Of a stretch of DNA of 64,000 nucleotides, positions 40,451 to 50,052 are shown piece after piece (the stretch's first letter is position 1; every line of letters starts with the position of its first letter). Location of the stretch: contig NZ_RBAH01000006.1 in assembly GCF_003626695.1 (NCBI RefSeq), positions 1-64,000 of the forward strand, read 5' to 3'. Source of the stretch: Paenibacillus ginsengarvi. Lineage in GTDB: Bacteria; Bacillota; Bacilli; Paenibacillales; NBRC-103111. Below the pieces are notes generated by a model, which saw only the letters and a list, made by a program, of their open reading frames with translations, did no database searches and was not told the DNA's origin. The translations under genes and the position numbers were made by a program.

Positions 40451-41734
40451 ATGAAAAGGAGCATCTTTTGCATAGCGATGATCATGGCGGTTGCAACCGC
40501 TGGATGCGGCAAGGCGGCAAGTTTGCCTGAGGACGGGATGAAGCAGGTAGCGACCCCGGTCGTCGACACGAGACCGGTAACACTGACGGCGGCGATCGAC
40601 GGAATAAGCGTTGACGAAAGGCTCAAGGAGCTGATCGTTCAGCAGCTGCAGCAGAAGCATCCGAATATTACGCTGCAAATTTATCCGTCTGCGAAAGGAA
40701 CGACGCTGAACGAGCTGATCGTGGCAGGGCAGACGCCGGATCTCATCTTTACGTTCAACGGCAATTTATTGTCATACCGGGATAGGGACTTGCTTTACGA
40801 CATGACACCATTGCTGAAAACGCATAATGTGGACATGAGCCGCTACGACGCCAACATTATCGGCGATATTCGTATCGCCTCGGCCAAGGATGAAATGTAT
40901 GCGTTGCCGTTCAGCCTGAACTTTCACGCCCTGTACTACAACAAGGACCTGTTTGATAAGTTCGGAGTCCCTTATCCGCAGGATGGCATGAACTGGGATC
41001 GGACGCTCGATCTGACCAAACGGGTCACGCGAACCGAGGGCGGCGTCCAGTACCGCGGTCTCGATACGGGGAACGGGGTGGTCTGGATCGCCCAGCCGCT
41101 GTCGGCGGCCGCCGTGGACCCGATAAAGGAGAAGGCGTCCGTAGTGACGGAAGAATGGAAGACGGTGTTCAATTTGGTCAAGTCGATTTATTCGATTCCA
41201 GGCAACGACCGCAAGGGGGATGCGTTCCTGAAAGATAAAACGCTGGCGATGCAGTTACAGCTCAATATGCTGGCCGCTCTCGAAAAACCGACGGCGGAAG
41301 GGCTGAATTGGGACATCGCCCAATATCCGAGCTATCCGGAGCGGCCGAATACGTACGGCAACGCGAGCGTGCAGGCGATCGCGATTACGAAATCGAGCGC
41401 GTATAAAGATCAGGCGATGCAGGTGATTCGTATGATCGCCTCGGACGAATTCCAGATGATAAGCTCGCGAAAAGGCTGGATGCCTGCGGTGAACAACCCG
41501 GACATCCAGAAGTCGTTCGGTGCGGACGTTCCGTATTTGGCCGGGAAAAAGCTGTCCAGCATATTCAAGAGCAAGCCGGTCAAATACCCGGTATCCTCGC
41601 AATTTCGCACGAAGGCCGAAAGCATCCTCCAAGCCAACTTCGATTTATTTCTTAACAATGCGCTGGACGTCAATACGTCGCTGGCAAAAGCGGAGGAAGA
41701 AATCAACAAGATGATCGCCGAGAGCGGAAAGTAA
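40451..41734 (+). CDS. ABC solute-binding lipoprotein of the LacI-controlled locus
   Basis: A 427-residue family-1 binding lipoprotein: signal peptide with lipobox TAGC (Cys19), an early strand VTLTAAIDGISVDERLKELI, the ligand-lobe phrase FHALYYNKDLFDKFGVPYPQDGMNWDRT, and C-terminal helices. It resembles the lipoprotein at 29541. The ATG at 40451 follows a G-rich but weak ribosome site (GGGGGCGGG). The gene follows the 784-residue gene after 107 bases on the same strand, so it is probably part of the same LacI-controlled operon. No permease or ATPase gene follows, only a terminator. The substrate is unknown. Confidence 0.9.
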   Translation: MKRSIFCIAMIMAVATAGCGKAASLPEDGMKQVATPVVDTRPVTLTAAIDGISVDERLKELIVQQLQQKHPNITLQIYPSAKGTTLNELIVAGQTPDLIFTFNGNLLSYRDRDLLYDMTPLLKTHNVDMSRYDANIIGDIRIASAKDEMYALPFSLNFHALYYNKDLFDKFGVPYPQDGMNWDRTLDLTKRVTRTEGGVQYRGLDTGNGVVWIAQPLSAAAVDPIKEKASVVTEEWKTVFNLVKSIYSIPGNDRKGDAFLKDKTLAMQLQLNMLAALEKPTAEGLNWDIAQYPSYPERPNTYGNASVQAIAITKSSAYKDQAMQVIRMIASDEFQMISSRKGWMPAVNNPDIQKSFGADVPYLAGKKLSSIFKSKPVKYPVSSQFRTKAESILQANFDLFLNNALDVNTSLAKAEEEINKMIAESGK

Positions 41735-41762
41735 GCGCTTCACTTTGTTTGGAAAACAGCGA

Positions 41763-41784
41763 AGCCTTGCGATGCCGCAAGGCT
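41763..41784. terminator. Bidirectional terminator between convergent genes
   Basis: AGCCTTGCG (41763-41771) and CGCAAGGCT (41776-41784) form a perfect 9-bp stem with loop ATGC. CCTTTGTAT follows on the plus strand and TTCGCTGTTTTCC on the minus strand. Confidence 0.75.
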
Positions 41785-41792
41785 CCTTTGTA

Positions 41793-42752
41793 TCATTTCG
41801 AAACGGGGACGGCATTCAGCATATATTCCTCCAGCGTAATCCCTTTGTCCGCGATGTCCTTCGCGATCTTCGTTCCTACAAAACGTAGATGCCACGGCTC
41901 ATACTGGTATCCCGTCGTCTCTTCTTTGCCTTTCGGATAGCGGATGATAAAGCCGTGCTCGGCCGCGTGCTCTGCGAGCCACTTCGCTTCCTTTGTACCG
42001 GCGAAGCAGTCGGAGGCGGCGCATTTGCCGTCGCTTCCCGACACGTCCATCGCCAGCCCCGTCTGGTGCTCGCTGTGGCCGGGAACGGCGCTGTACTTGC
42101 GCGCGGCTTCCTCGCCGTCTTTTTTCACATAGTTCTCGAACAACGTCTTTTGCGTTGCCTGGGAGCGGTAGCCGGACACCCCGGCCAGCGAGATCCCGTC
42201 CTTCTTCGCCGCCGCGACCAGCTTCTCCAGCGCTCCCGCCGCTTCCTTGCGCATGAGCCGCTTCTCGCTTTTCTCTTTGAAAATGAACGGTATATTCGGC
42301 TCGACAAGATCGTCCGGCTTAAAGTTGTCCGGCAGCTTGTACGTCTTGTTGACGAGCACGGCGATATCCGCCGGCTTGGCGACAACCTGCACCGCATCGC
42401 CGCTTTTCCCGCCGGTTGCGGAGCCGCCGCCTGCGGTCTTGCCGTCGTTCCCGGCTCCCGGCTTGGTACCGCTCCCGGCTTCGGTTCCTTTACCGGCTGT
42501 TTGACCGGATGTACCTGAAGGATCGCCAGGCTTGGCCATGCTTCCCGTATCCGGCGTTTTGCCGGCTGTTTGCCCTTGCGTCTTGTCTCCGTCTTGGACG
42601 TCGCCCCCCGGCTTGCCGATCGTCTGTCCCGCCGTATCCGACGGTTTCGTGTTCGCCGGGGCGGCTTCCTCGCCCGCACATGCGGCAAGCCCAAATAAAC
42701 AGCCCGCCAGCAGCAGGGCGGCGGCCGCTTTATGAAATGGATGATCGATCAC
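41793..42752 (-). CDS. D-alanyl-D-alanine carboxypeptidase lipoprotein (VanY/M15B)
   Basis: A 319-residue lipoprotein. The signal peptide ends in LAAC with Cys25. A Gly/Thr/Lys/Pro-rich linker of about 95 residues spans the wall. The M15B peptidase domain (about residues 150-315) contains SGYRSQATQ, the zinc motif PGHSEHQTGLAMDV (His and Asp ligands), and EPWHLRFVG (third His). It should remove the terminal D-Ala from peptidoglycan stems. The GTG start has GGAGG 8 nt upstream. It stands alone in a minus-strand unit; no vancomycin-resistance genes are adjacent, so a housekeeping wall role is likely. Confidence 0.93.
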   Translation of the reverse strand: MIDHPFHKAAAALLLAGCLFGLAACAGEEAAPANTKPSDTAGQTIGKPGGDVQDGDKTQGQTAGKTPDTGSMAKPGDPSGTSGQTAGKGTEAGSGTKPGAGNDGKTAGGGSATGGKSGDAVQVVAKPADIAVLVNKTYKLPDNFKPDDLVEPNIPFIFKEKSEKRLMRKEAAGALEKLVAAAKKDGISLAGVSGYRSQATQKTLFENYVKKDGEEAARKYSAVPGHSEHQTGLAMDVSGSDGKCAASDCFAGTKEAKWLAEHAAEHGFIIRYPKGKEETTGYQYEPWHLRFVGTKIAKDIADKGITLEEYMLNAVPVSK

Positions 42753-42893
42753 GTATTAGTCCTCCCGTGTCTGATGAGATCAGCAGCTACTATATGGACG
42801 ATGCCGGTCCGCGAAAAGTTACACCCCGCCGCCCGCTTTGTCCGCTCAGCCGGTGAACAGGACGGCCGGGCAACTGCCGCCGCCTCTGCGTCA

Positions 42894-43622
42894 TCAGCCG
42901 AAAAACAGCTTCAAGGCGCCCGGCAGTTCTTTTTGCCAAAAGCCCCAAATATGTTTGCCGTCCTTCTCCTCGTACACGATATCCGCTTCCCGCGCTTCGA
43001 GCAGCTCCAAGGTCCGCCTGTTCTCCTCGAGAAAGTCAAACGTGCCGCGCGACGTTTCCACAGCCGTCTCCTGAAGCCCGACCAGCATATACAATTGCAG
43101 CCAGGACAAGTCGCCTTCGCGGGCGATCCGCTCCCGGGTGGACGGGAAAAATGCTCCCGATAGGGAGAGCACCCGCCGGAACAGCTGCGGATATTCGAGC
43201 GCGATATGCAGCGAAACGGTGCCGCCGAGCGAATCGCCGGCGATGACGCGGGACGCGGCGTCTTGTTTGACCGGGTAACGCGCTTCGATGTACGGTACAA
43301 GCTCTTCGGCGAAAAACCGGCAGTAGGCGGCGAAGCGTGAACCGTCCGGCGAATAATCTTCGTTGCGTATTTTTTTATCGACGTCGACTCCGACGACGAG
43401 AGCCGGCTCCAGCCCTTCATCCAGAATCAGCTTCGTCATCTGTGTGGCAGTGCGTCCGAAGTTGAAAAAATCTTCGCCGTCCTGGCAGTACAGCACCGGA
43501 TACGTCAGCAGCTCGTTATAGCCGGGCGGCAAATAAATTTTGACGTGGCGGTTTTCGTTCAAAAAAGCGGAAGGAACGTCCTCTTTCATAATCGTTCGCT
43601 TCGTATAACGGTTGTCGTCCAT
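42894..43622 (-). CDS. Alpha/beta-hydrolase esterase (YbbA/Fes-like)
   Basis: A 242-residue esterase of the PF00756 type. The nucleophile elbow is GDSLGG (Ser about 130 in RVIAGDSLGGTVSLHIALEYP); the N-terminal half has VKIYLPPGYNELLTYPVLYCQDG typical of the family; the C-terminal catalytic His is probably in EKDGKHIWGFWQKELP. Substrates of relatives include siderophore esters and acyl sugars. AAAGGGA lies about 9 nt before the ATG. It is transcribed away from the pdh operon and toward the carboxypeptidase, with a 141-base gap. Confidence 0.88.
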   Translation of the reverse strand: MDDNRYTKRTIMKEDVPSAFLNENRHVKIYLPPGYNELLTYPVLYCQDGEDFFNFGRTATQMTKLILDEGLEPALVVGVDVDKKIRNEDYSPDGSRFAAYCRFFAEELVPYIEARYPVKQDAASRVIAGDSLGGTVSLHIALEYPQLFRRVLSLSGAFFPSTRERIAREGDLSWLQLYMLVGLQETAVETSRGTFDFLEENRRTLELLEAREADIVYEEKDGKHIWGFWQKELPGALKLFFG

Positions 43623-43799
43623 TACAACGGTCCCTTTCCGGTTGAATTTGCTTCATTACGTGTACAATAATTATAACAGCGTTGTCCAAGAAAATGAAAA
43701 GCTGCGACACCCCTGCGGCCGGAGCGTGTTTGCGCTGTCTGCCTATCGCCTTTCCGGCAGTTTCGCGAAAACCGCTAGCAAAAAGTTTGTGGGATGGTG

Positions 43800-43828
43800 T
43801 AGATTTTTGCTGAACTGTACTATATAAT
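43800..43828 (+). promoter_or_regulatory. Candidate promoter of the pdh operon
   Basis: TATAAT at 43823-43828 is perfect; the -35 box TAGATT at 43800-43805 with 17-base spacing is weak. The 357 bases between the esterase and pdhA hold this, the leader structure below, and no gene. Confidence 0.45.
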
Positions 43829-43835
43829 GAATGTG

Positions 43836-43909
43836 CTCTGTTATATTAGATAATCAGCACCAAGTGAACTGATTCTAAGGAAGACGGTACTTGGTGTTAT
43901 GAAACAGAG
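43836..43909 (+). promoter_or_regulatory. Structured 5-prime leader of pdhA
   Basis: Two nested stems: CTCTGTT (43836-43842) with AACAGAG (43903-43909), and CACCAAGT (43858-43865) with ACTTGGTG (43889-43896). It begins 8 bases after the -10 box, so it would form at the 5-prime end of the messenger RNA, 70 bases before the pdhA start. No T-run follows, so it is not a simple terminator; a stability or attenuation role is possible. Confidence 0.55.
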
Positions 43910-43973
43910 TGGATCATATACTATAACAGTTTTAGCTATACAAGAACAAACAAGCAAAATAACTCAGAGGTGA

Positions 43974-45062
<1,089 letters not shown>

Positions 45063-45065
45063 GTC

Positions 45066-46046
45066 ATGGCACAGCTCACAATGATTCAAGCGATTAACGA
45101 AGCGATGAAGGTAGAGCTTCAGCGGGATCCGAACGTCATGATTTTCGGCGAGGACGTCGGTCACGTAGGCGGCGTATTCCGCGCTACGGAAGGACTCCAG
45201 AAGGAATTCGGCGAAGAGCGCGTATTCGATACGCCGCTGGCCGAATCCGGCATCGGCGGCTTGGCCGTCGGCCTCAGTACGCAAGGCTTCCGCCCGATTA
45301 TGGAAGTTCAGTTTATCGGATTTTTGTTCGAGGTTATGGACTCGATCGTGGCGCAAGCCGCTCGTTTGCGCTGGCGCTCCGGCGGGCGTTATAACGCTCC
45401 AATGGTTATCCGCACCCCGTTCGGCGGTGGCGTGAAAGCGGCCGAGCTGCATACGGACAGCCTGGAAGGCATGCTCGTGCAGACGCCGGGCATTAAAGTG
45501 GTCGTTCCTTCGAACCCGTACGATGCCAAAGGCCTCCTCATCTCGGCGATCCGCGACAACGATCCGGTGTTCTTCATGGAGCATCTGAAGCTGTACCGCG
45601 CATTCCGGGCGGAAGTGCCGGAAGGCGAATACACGGTGCCGATCGGCAAGGCGAACGTGGTCCGCGAGGGCAAAGACGTGACGATCCTGACCTACGGCGC
45701 GATGGTTCATACGTCGCTCAAGGCAGCCGAAGAAATCGAGAAGTCGCAAGGCGTTTCCGTCGAAGTCATCGACCTGCGCACGCTGATGCCGCTCGATATC
45801 GAAACGATCGTCGAATCGATCAAGAAAACGAACCGCGCGATCGTCGTTCAAGAAGCGCAAAAAACGGCCGGTATCGCAGCCGAAGTCATTGCGCAAGTGA
45901 ACGAAAAGGCGATTCTGCACCTCGAAGCGCCGGTGCTTCGCGTAGCTGCGCCGGATACGGTATATGCCTTCGGACAGATCGAAGACGAATGGCTGCCGAC
46001 GCCGGCCCGCATTATCGAAGGAATTAATCAAGTACTCAATTTCTAG
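45066..46046 (+). CDS. pdhB: Pyruvate dehydrogenase E1 component, beta subunit
   Basis: A 326-residue subunit completing the E1 heterotetramer. Typical motifs are [29 protein letters not shown] (Glu that activates the cofactor), [18 protein letters not shown] and [10 protein letters not shown] at the end. The gene starts three bases after the pdhA stop, with a GGGGGG ribosome site inside the pdhA end. A 254-base gap follows, with a terminator-like hairpin, before pdhC. Confidence 0.97.
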   Translation: MAQLTMIQAINEAMKVELQRDPNVMIFGEDVGHVGGVFRATEGLQKEFGEERVFDTPLAESGIGGLAVGLSTQGFRPIMEVQFIGFLFEVMDSIVAQAARLRWRSGGRYNAPMVIRTPFGGGVKAAELHTDSLEGMLVQTPGIKVVVPSNPYDAKGLLISAIRDNDPVFFMEHLKLYRAFRAEVPEGEYTVPIGKANVVREGKDVTILTYGAMVHTSLKAAEEIEKSQGVSVEVIDLRTLMPLDIETIVESIKKTNRAIVVQEAQKTAGIAAEVIAQVNEKAILHLEAPVLRVAAPDTVYAFGQIEDEWLPTPARIIEGINQVLNF

Positions 46047-46054
46047 CTAGGCAT

Positions 46055-46119
46055 GAACGTTCTGGCAGGGGGCAATAACGGATGCGTTGTTTCCGGCATT
46101 CCCTGCCGGGAACGTTTTT
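46055..46119 (+). terminator. Terminator-like hairpin between pdhB and pdhC
   Basis: AACGTTCTGGCAGGG (46056-46070) pairs with CCCTGCCGGGAACGTT (46101-46116) with one bulge, and the plus strand ends in five T residues. A smaller stem, CGGCGC/GCGCCG near 46190-46213, follows. The rest of 46120-46300 is GC-rich and carries no gene. It probably allows partial read-through so that E1 and E2/E3 are made in different amounts, or marks a separate pdhC promoter. Confidence 0.65.
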
Positions 46120-46300
46120 GCTCATCTTTTACGCAAGAGGAATAAGATTCCGCCGTATCAACGAAAATATAGGGGAATTCCGGAAGTAACGGCGCGGATG
46201 TTGCGCCGCTTACGGTTCGAGTTAAGCCCCGGCGGCACGTTATCCGGGCCCCAGAACCCGCGGACGGCCGCGGCGGGGCGATCCGACAGGAGGCATCATT

Positions 46301-47608
46301 ATGGCGATCTGGCAATTCAGACTTCCGGAGCTCGGCGAAGGTCTTCACGAAGGCGAAATCGTGAAATGGCATGTAAAGCCCGGCGATGAAATAAAAGAAG
46401 ATCAAATTATTATGGACGTGCAAAACGACAAAGCGGTCGTGGAAGTCGCTTCCCCGGTCAGCGGCAAAGTCGTCGAGCTGAAAGTGACGGAAGGCACCGT
46501 TTCCCACGTCGGCGATCCACTTGCGGTTATCGACGTTACCGGCGAAATTCCGCCGGAGTCGATTCACCACGGCGAAGCTCCGGCAGCGGAAGCCGCTCCA
46601 GCCCCGGCGGCGCCTAGCGCTCCTGCGGCCGCTCCGTCGCAAGAGCAGGCAGCCCCAGCGGCACCAGCCGCAGCAGCGCCTGCGGCAACCGGCGGCGCCG
46701 TGCTGGCTACGCCTAGCGTACGCAAGTTCGCCCGCGAGAAGGGCGTCGAGCTGGCGCAAGTGAAAGGCACTGGCCGCAACGGCCAAGTGACGAAGGATGA
46801 CGTGCTCGCTTTTGCGGCCGGCGGCGGCCAGGCGGCTCCTGCTGCTTCCGCACCGAGCGAAGCGGCGGCGCCTGCGGCCCCTGCTGCGGTTAGCGTAGCC
46901 GGCGAACGCGTCGAGGAACGCGTGCCGCTTAAAGGGATGCGCAAGGCGATCGCGAACGCGATGGTTAAATCGGTTTATACGGCTCCTCACGTGACGATCA
47001 TGGACGAAGTGGACGTCACCGCGCTCGTCGAGCTGCGCCAGAAGGCGAAACCGCTGGCGGAGAAGAAAGGCGTCAAGCTGACGTATTTGCCTTTCATCGT
47101 CAAAGCGCTTGTTGCTGCCGTGAAGCAATTCCCGGCGCTTAACGCTTCGATCGACGATGAGAAAAGCGAGATTGTATACAAAAAGTATTATAATATCGGC
47201 ATTGCCACGGATACGGACAACGGTCTGCTCGTGCCTGTCGTTTTCGATGCCGACCGCAAAAACGTATGGCAGGTCGCCGGCGAAATCCGCGAACTGGCCG
47301 CCCGCGGCCGCGAAGGCAAGCTGCAATCCGGCGAGCTGAAGGGCAGCACGATTTCGATCACGAACATCGGCTCGGCGGGAGGCATGTTCTTTACGCCGGT
47401 TATCAACTACCCGGAAGTCGCCATTCTCGGCACCGGCCGTATTTCGGAGAAGCCTGTTGTACGTAACGGACAAATCGTCATAGGCAACATGATGGCTCTG
47501 TCTCTCAGCTTCGACCACCGTCTGATCGACGGCGCAACGGCACAAAACGCAATGAACTATATCAAATCGCTGCTGGAAGATCCGCAGCTGATGGTTATGG
47601 AGGTGTAA
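46301..47608 (+). CDS. pdhC: Dihydrolipoamide acetyltransferase (pyruvate dehydrogenase E2)
   Basis: A 435-residue E2 core protein. One N-terminal lipoyl domain (residues 1-80) carries the lipoyl Lys near 43 in [10 protein letters not shown]. An Ala/Pro-rich linker of about 50 residues leads to the peripheral-subunit-binding domain ([22 protein letters not shown], about 130-165), a second Ala/Pro linker, and the catalytic core (about 205-435) with DHRLIDGA. It transfers acetyl from lipoamide to CoA and forms the multimeric core. AGGAGG lies 7 nt before the ATG. The lipoyl Lys is presumably modified through the LipL encoded at 28578. Confidence 0.97.
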   Translation: MAIWQFRLPELGEGLHEGEIVKWHVKPGDEIKEDQIIMDVQNDKAVVEVASPVSGKVVELKVTEGTVSHVGDPLAVIDVTGEIPPESIHHGEAPAAEAAPAPAAPSAPAAAPSQEQAAPAAPAAAAPAATGGAVLATPSVRKFAREKGVELAQVKGTGRNGQVTKDDVLAFAAGGGQAAPAASAPSEAAAPAAPAAVSVAGERVEERVPLKGMRKAIANAMVKSVYTAPHVTIMDEVDVTALVELRQKAKPLAEKKGVKLTYLPFIVKALVAAVKQFPALNASIDDEKSEIVYKKYYNIGIATDTDNGLLVPVVFDADRKNVWQVAGEIRELAARGREGKLQSGELKGSTISITNIGSAGGMFFTPVINYPEVAILGTGRISEKPVVRNGQIVIGNMMALSLSFDHRLIDGATAQNAMNYIKSLLEDPQLMVMEV

Positions 47609-47612
47609 GCGC

Positions 47613-49025
47613 ATGGTAGTCGGAACGCTTACTGTTGATGTCGATGTTCTGGTTATCGGTTCCGGCCCGGGAGGTTATGTCGCTGCGATCCGCGCGGCTC
47701 AACTGGGCAAATCGGTAGTAGTTGTAGATAAAGCCGAAGTCGGCGGTGTATGCTTGAACCGCGGCTGTATCCCTTCGAAGGCGCTGATTTCCGCGGCTCA
47801 CCGCTACGAGTCTGCGCTTCAAGGCTCCGAGTACGGCATTAACGTCGACGGCGTAAAGGTTGATTGGGCGAAAGTGCAGGAGTGGAAAAACGGCATCGTC
47901 AAAAAACAAAGCGGCGGCGTTGGCTCGCTGCTTAAAGGAAATAAAATCCAATTCGTTTCCGGAGAAGCGTTCTTCGTAAACGAATCGGTCGTCAGCGTAG
48001 CGACGGAAAGCGATTCGACGCAGTATAAATTCAACAACTGCATTATCGCTACGGGCTCCCGTCCGATCGAGCTGAAAGCTTTCCCGTTCGGAAAACGTAT
48101 CTTGTCGTCGACGGAAGCGCTGAACCTGTCGGAAATTCCGCAAAGCCTCGTTGTCATCGGCGGCGGTTATATCGGCATCGAGCTCGGTCAAACGTTCGCC
48201 AAGTTCGGCACGAAGGTAACGGTGCTGGAAGGATCGGATTCGATCCTGCCGGGCTTCGAGAAGGACCTGTCCCGTTATGTCGGACGCAGCCTCAAGAAAT
48301 CCGAGGTTGAAGTCGTAACCGAGGCGCTCGCCAAAGAAGCGAAGCAAACGGACTCCGATGTAACGGTTACGTATACGGTTGGCGGCGAAGAGAAGCAAGT
48401 GACCGCCGACTACGTGCTCGTAACGGTAGGACGCCGTCCGAATACAGACGAGCTCGGTTTGCAGGCGATCGGCGTGAAAATGACCGACCGCGGCTTGATC
48501 GAGGTCGACAAGCAAGGCCGCACGAGCGTACCGGCGATTTTCGCCATCGGCGACGTTGTTCCGGGTCTGTCGCTCGCGCACAAAGCTTCGTACGAAGCTA
48601 AGGTCGCTGCTGAAGCGATCGCGGGCGAGCCTAGCGCGGTCGACTACAAAGCGATCCCGGCGGTTGTTTTCTCCGAGCCGGAAATTGCCAGCGTAGGGCT
48701 CAGCGAACCGGAAGCGAAGGACAAAGGCGTGAACGTCTTTACCGGACGGTTCAGCTACGGCGCTAACGGACGCGCGCAGTCGATCGGAGCGAACGAAGGC
48801 TTCGTGAAGCTGGTGGGCGACAAGGATACGGGACTTCTGATCGGCGCGCAAGTCGTCGGCGCGGAAGCTTCCAACCTGATCGCAGAGCTTGGCCTTGCGA
48901 TCGAGATGGGCGCAACGATCGAGGATATTTCGCTGACGATCCATGCGCATCCGACGCTTGGCGAGATCGTGATGGACGCTGCGGAGGGCGCTTTGGGCCA
49001 TCCGATTCATATGATTGCAAAATAA
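47613..49025 (+). CDS. pdhD: Dihydrolipoyl dehydrogenase (E3)
   Basis: A 470-residue flavoprotein that reoxidises dihydrolipoamide with NAD+. FAD-binding motif IGSGPGGYVAAIRAAQLG, redox disulfide GGVCLNRGCIPSKAL, NAD-binding motif VIGGGYIGIELGQTFAKFG and C-terminal His-Glu pair in HAHPTLGEIVMDA are all present. GGAGG lies about 9 nt before the ATG, and the gene starts 4 bases after pdhC, so it is translated with it. The same enzyme usually serves other 2-oxo-acid complexes (also called lpdA). Confidence 0.97.
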   Translation: MVVGTLTVDVDVLVIGSGPGGYVAAIRAAQLGKSVVVVDKAEVGGVCLNRGCIPSKALISAAHRYESALQGSEYGINVDGVKVDWAKVQEWKNGIVKKQSGGVGSLLKGNKIQFVSGEAFFVNESVVSVATESDSTQYKFNNCIIATGSRPIELKAFPFGKRILSSTEALNLSEIPQSLVVIGGGYIGIELGQTFAKFGTKVTVLEGSDSILPGFEKDLSRYVGRSLKKSEVEVVTEALAKEAKQTDSDVTVTYTVGGEEKQVTADYVLVTVGRRPNTDELGLQAIGVKMTDRGLIEVDKQGRTSVPAIFAIGDVVPGLSLAHKASYEAKVAAEAIAGEPSAVDYKAIPAVVFSEPEIASVGLSEPEAKDKGVNVFTGRFSYGANGRAQSIGANEGFVKLVGDKDTGLLIGAQVVGAEASNLIAELGLAIEMGATIEDISLTIHAHPTLGEIVMDAAEGALGHPIHMIAK

Positions 49026-49037
49026 ATTTTACCGTTC

Positions 49038-49068
49038 AACCCCTGTTTCCTTGCGAAGCGGGGGTTTT
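49038..49068 (+). terminator. Terminator of the pdh operon
   Basis: AACCCC (49038-49043) pairs with GGGGTT (49061-49066), followed by TTTTCG. Confidence 0.65.
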
Positions 49069-49136
49069 CGTTTGCCTAAAAAAGTGTCGCCTACCCGGAA
49101 TTTGTAGTAGTCGTGGACGATGGATGGTGGTATTAT

Positions 49137-49171
49137 GTTTAAAAGAAACATACTTTGTGTTCGTTTTAAAC
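49137..49171. promoter_or_regulatory. Inverted repeat before the isomerase pair (possible operator)
   Basis: GTTTAAAAGAAAC (49137-49149) and GTTCGTTTTAAAC (49159-49171) are inverted 13-base arms with two mismatches and a 9-base spacer. The left arm is also part of a smaller palindrome, TATGTTT/AAACATA at 49134-49152. It lies 38 bases before the ATG at 49209. Confidence 0.5.
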
Positions 49172-49208
49172 TATCTGATCCTCAAACTACTTGTATGGAG
49201 GCTATAAG

Positions 49209-50045
49209 ATGGATATCGGTATTATTACAGGCTTGAAGCCGGACGGAAAAAGCTTCGAAGCGGTACAGCAGTTCGGTTTGCGCACTTGTCAGCTGGTTAG
49301 CTTTAATCCGCAGCACGCCACAAAAGAAATCGCCGAAGCGGTCGTTCGCGAATCGGAGCAAGCCGGGGTTCGCGTGTGCGCGATGTGGGGCGGTTTTACC
49401 GGACGGCATGTATGGAATTTTACGGAGGGACCGGTTACGCTCGGCCTCGTTCCAAAGGAACAGCGTGCAGAGCGGGTGGCGGCGCTTAAGCGCTGGGCCG
49501 ACTTTGCCGTATGGATCGGAGCTCCGGCGGTCATTACGCATTGCGGGTTTATTCCCGAAAATGTAACCGATCCCGAATATGAGCCGATCGTCGAAGCGAT
49601 TCGCGAAGTGGCTGAATATTGCAAGGAGAAGGGCATCGAGTTCTGGTTCGAAACCGGTCAAGAGACGCCGGTTGTGCTGCTGCGCACGATTGAGCGGGTC
49701 GGGACGGGCAATCTGGGCATTAATCTCGATCCGGCCAACTTGATCTTATACGGCAAAGGCAATCCGATCGACGCACTCGATGTGATCGGCCCTTATGTCC
49801 GCAACGTTCATGTCAAGGACGGATTTTATCCGACCAATGGAGAAGCGCTCGGGGAACAGGTTGCGGTAGGGAAAGGTAAGGTCGATTTTCCGAAGCTGTT
49901 CGAAGGACTTCGCGCTCACGGCTTCCAAGGAGAATGGATTATCGAGCGCGAGGGCCGTGTCGGCGAGGATGAGAAAAACCGCGATATTATCGAAACGATT
50001 GACTACTTGAGGCAAAATGTTGACGGACTCCGCAAGGAGGTCTAA
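49209..50045 (+). CDS. Sugar-phosphate isomerase/epimerase (AP-endonuclease-2 fold), first copy
   Basis: A 278-residue TIM-barrel protein of the PF01261 family. Metal-site residues are visible: His in VITHCGFIP, Glu in FWFETGQETP, Asp in GINLDPANLILYG, His in NVHVKDGFYP, and Glu in EWIIERE. Relatives isomerise or epimerise keto sugars and inositol derivatives. The ATG at 49209 has GGAGG 7 nt upstream; an earlier ATG overlaps that site. A second family member starts 8 bases downstream, so they form an operon, possibly for a rare sugar. Substrate unknown. Confidence 0.92.
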   Translation: MDIGIITGLKPDGKSFEAVQQFGLRTCQLVSFNPQHATKEIAEAVVRESEQAGVRVCAMWGGFTGRHVWNFTEGPVTLGLVPKEQRAERVAALKRWADFAVWIGAPAVITHCGFIPENVTDPEYEPIVEAIREVAEYCKEKGIEFWFETGQETPVVLLRTIERVGTGNLGINLDPANLILYGKGNPIDALDVIGPYVRNVHVKDGFYPTNGEALGEQVAVGKGKVDFPKLFEGLRAHGFQGEWIIEREGRVGEDEKNRDIIETIDYLRQNVDGLRKEV

Positions 50046-50052
50046 GCGATTT

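Noticed and set aside
46087-46389. 100-codon frame spanning the pdhB-pdhC gap
   Set aside because: It has no ribosome site, overlaps pdhC in another frame and contains the hairpin region.
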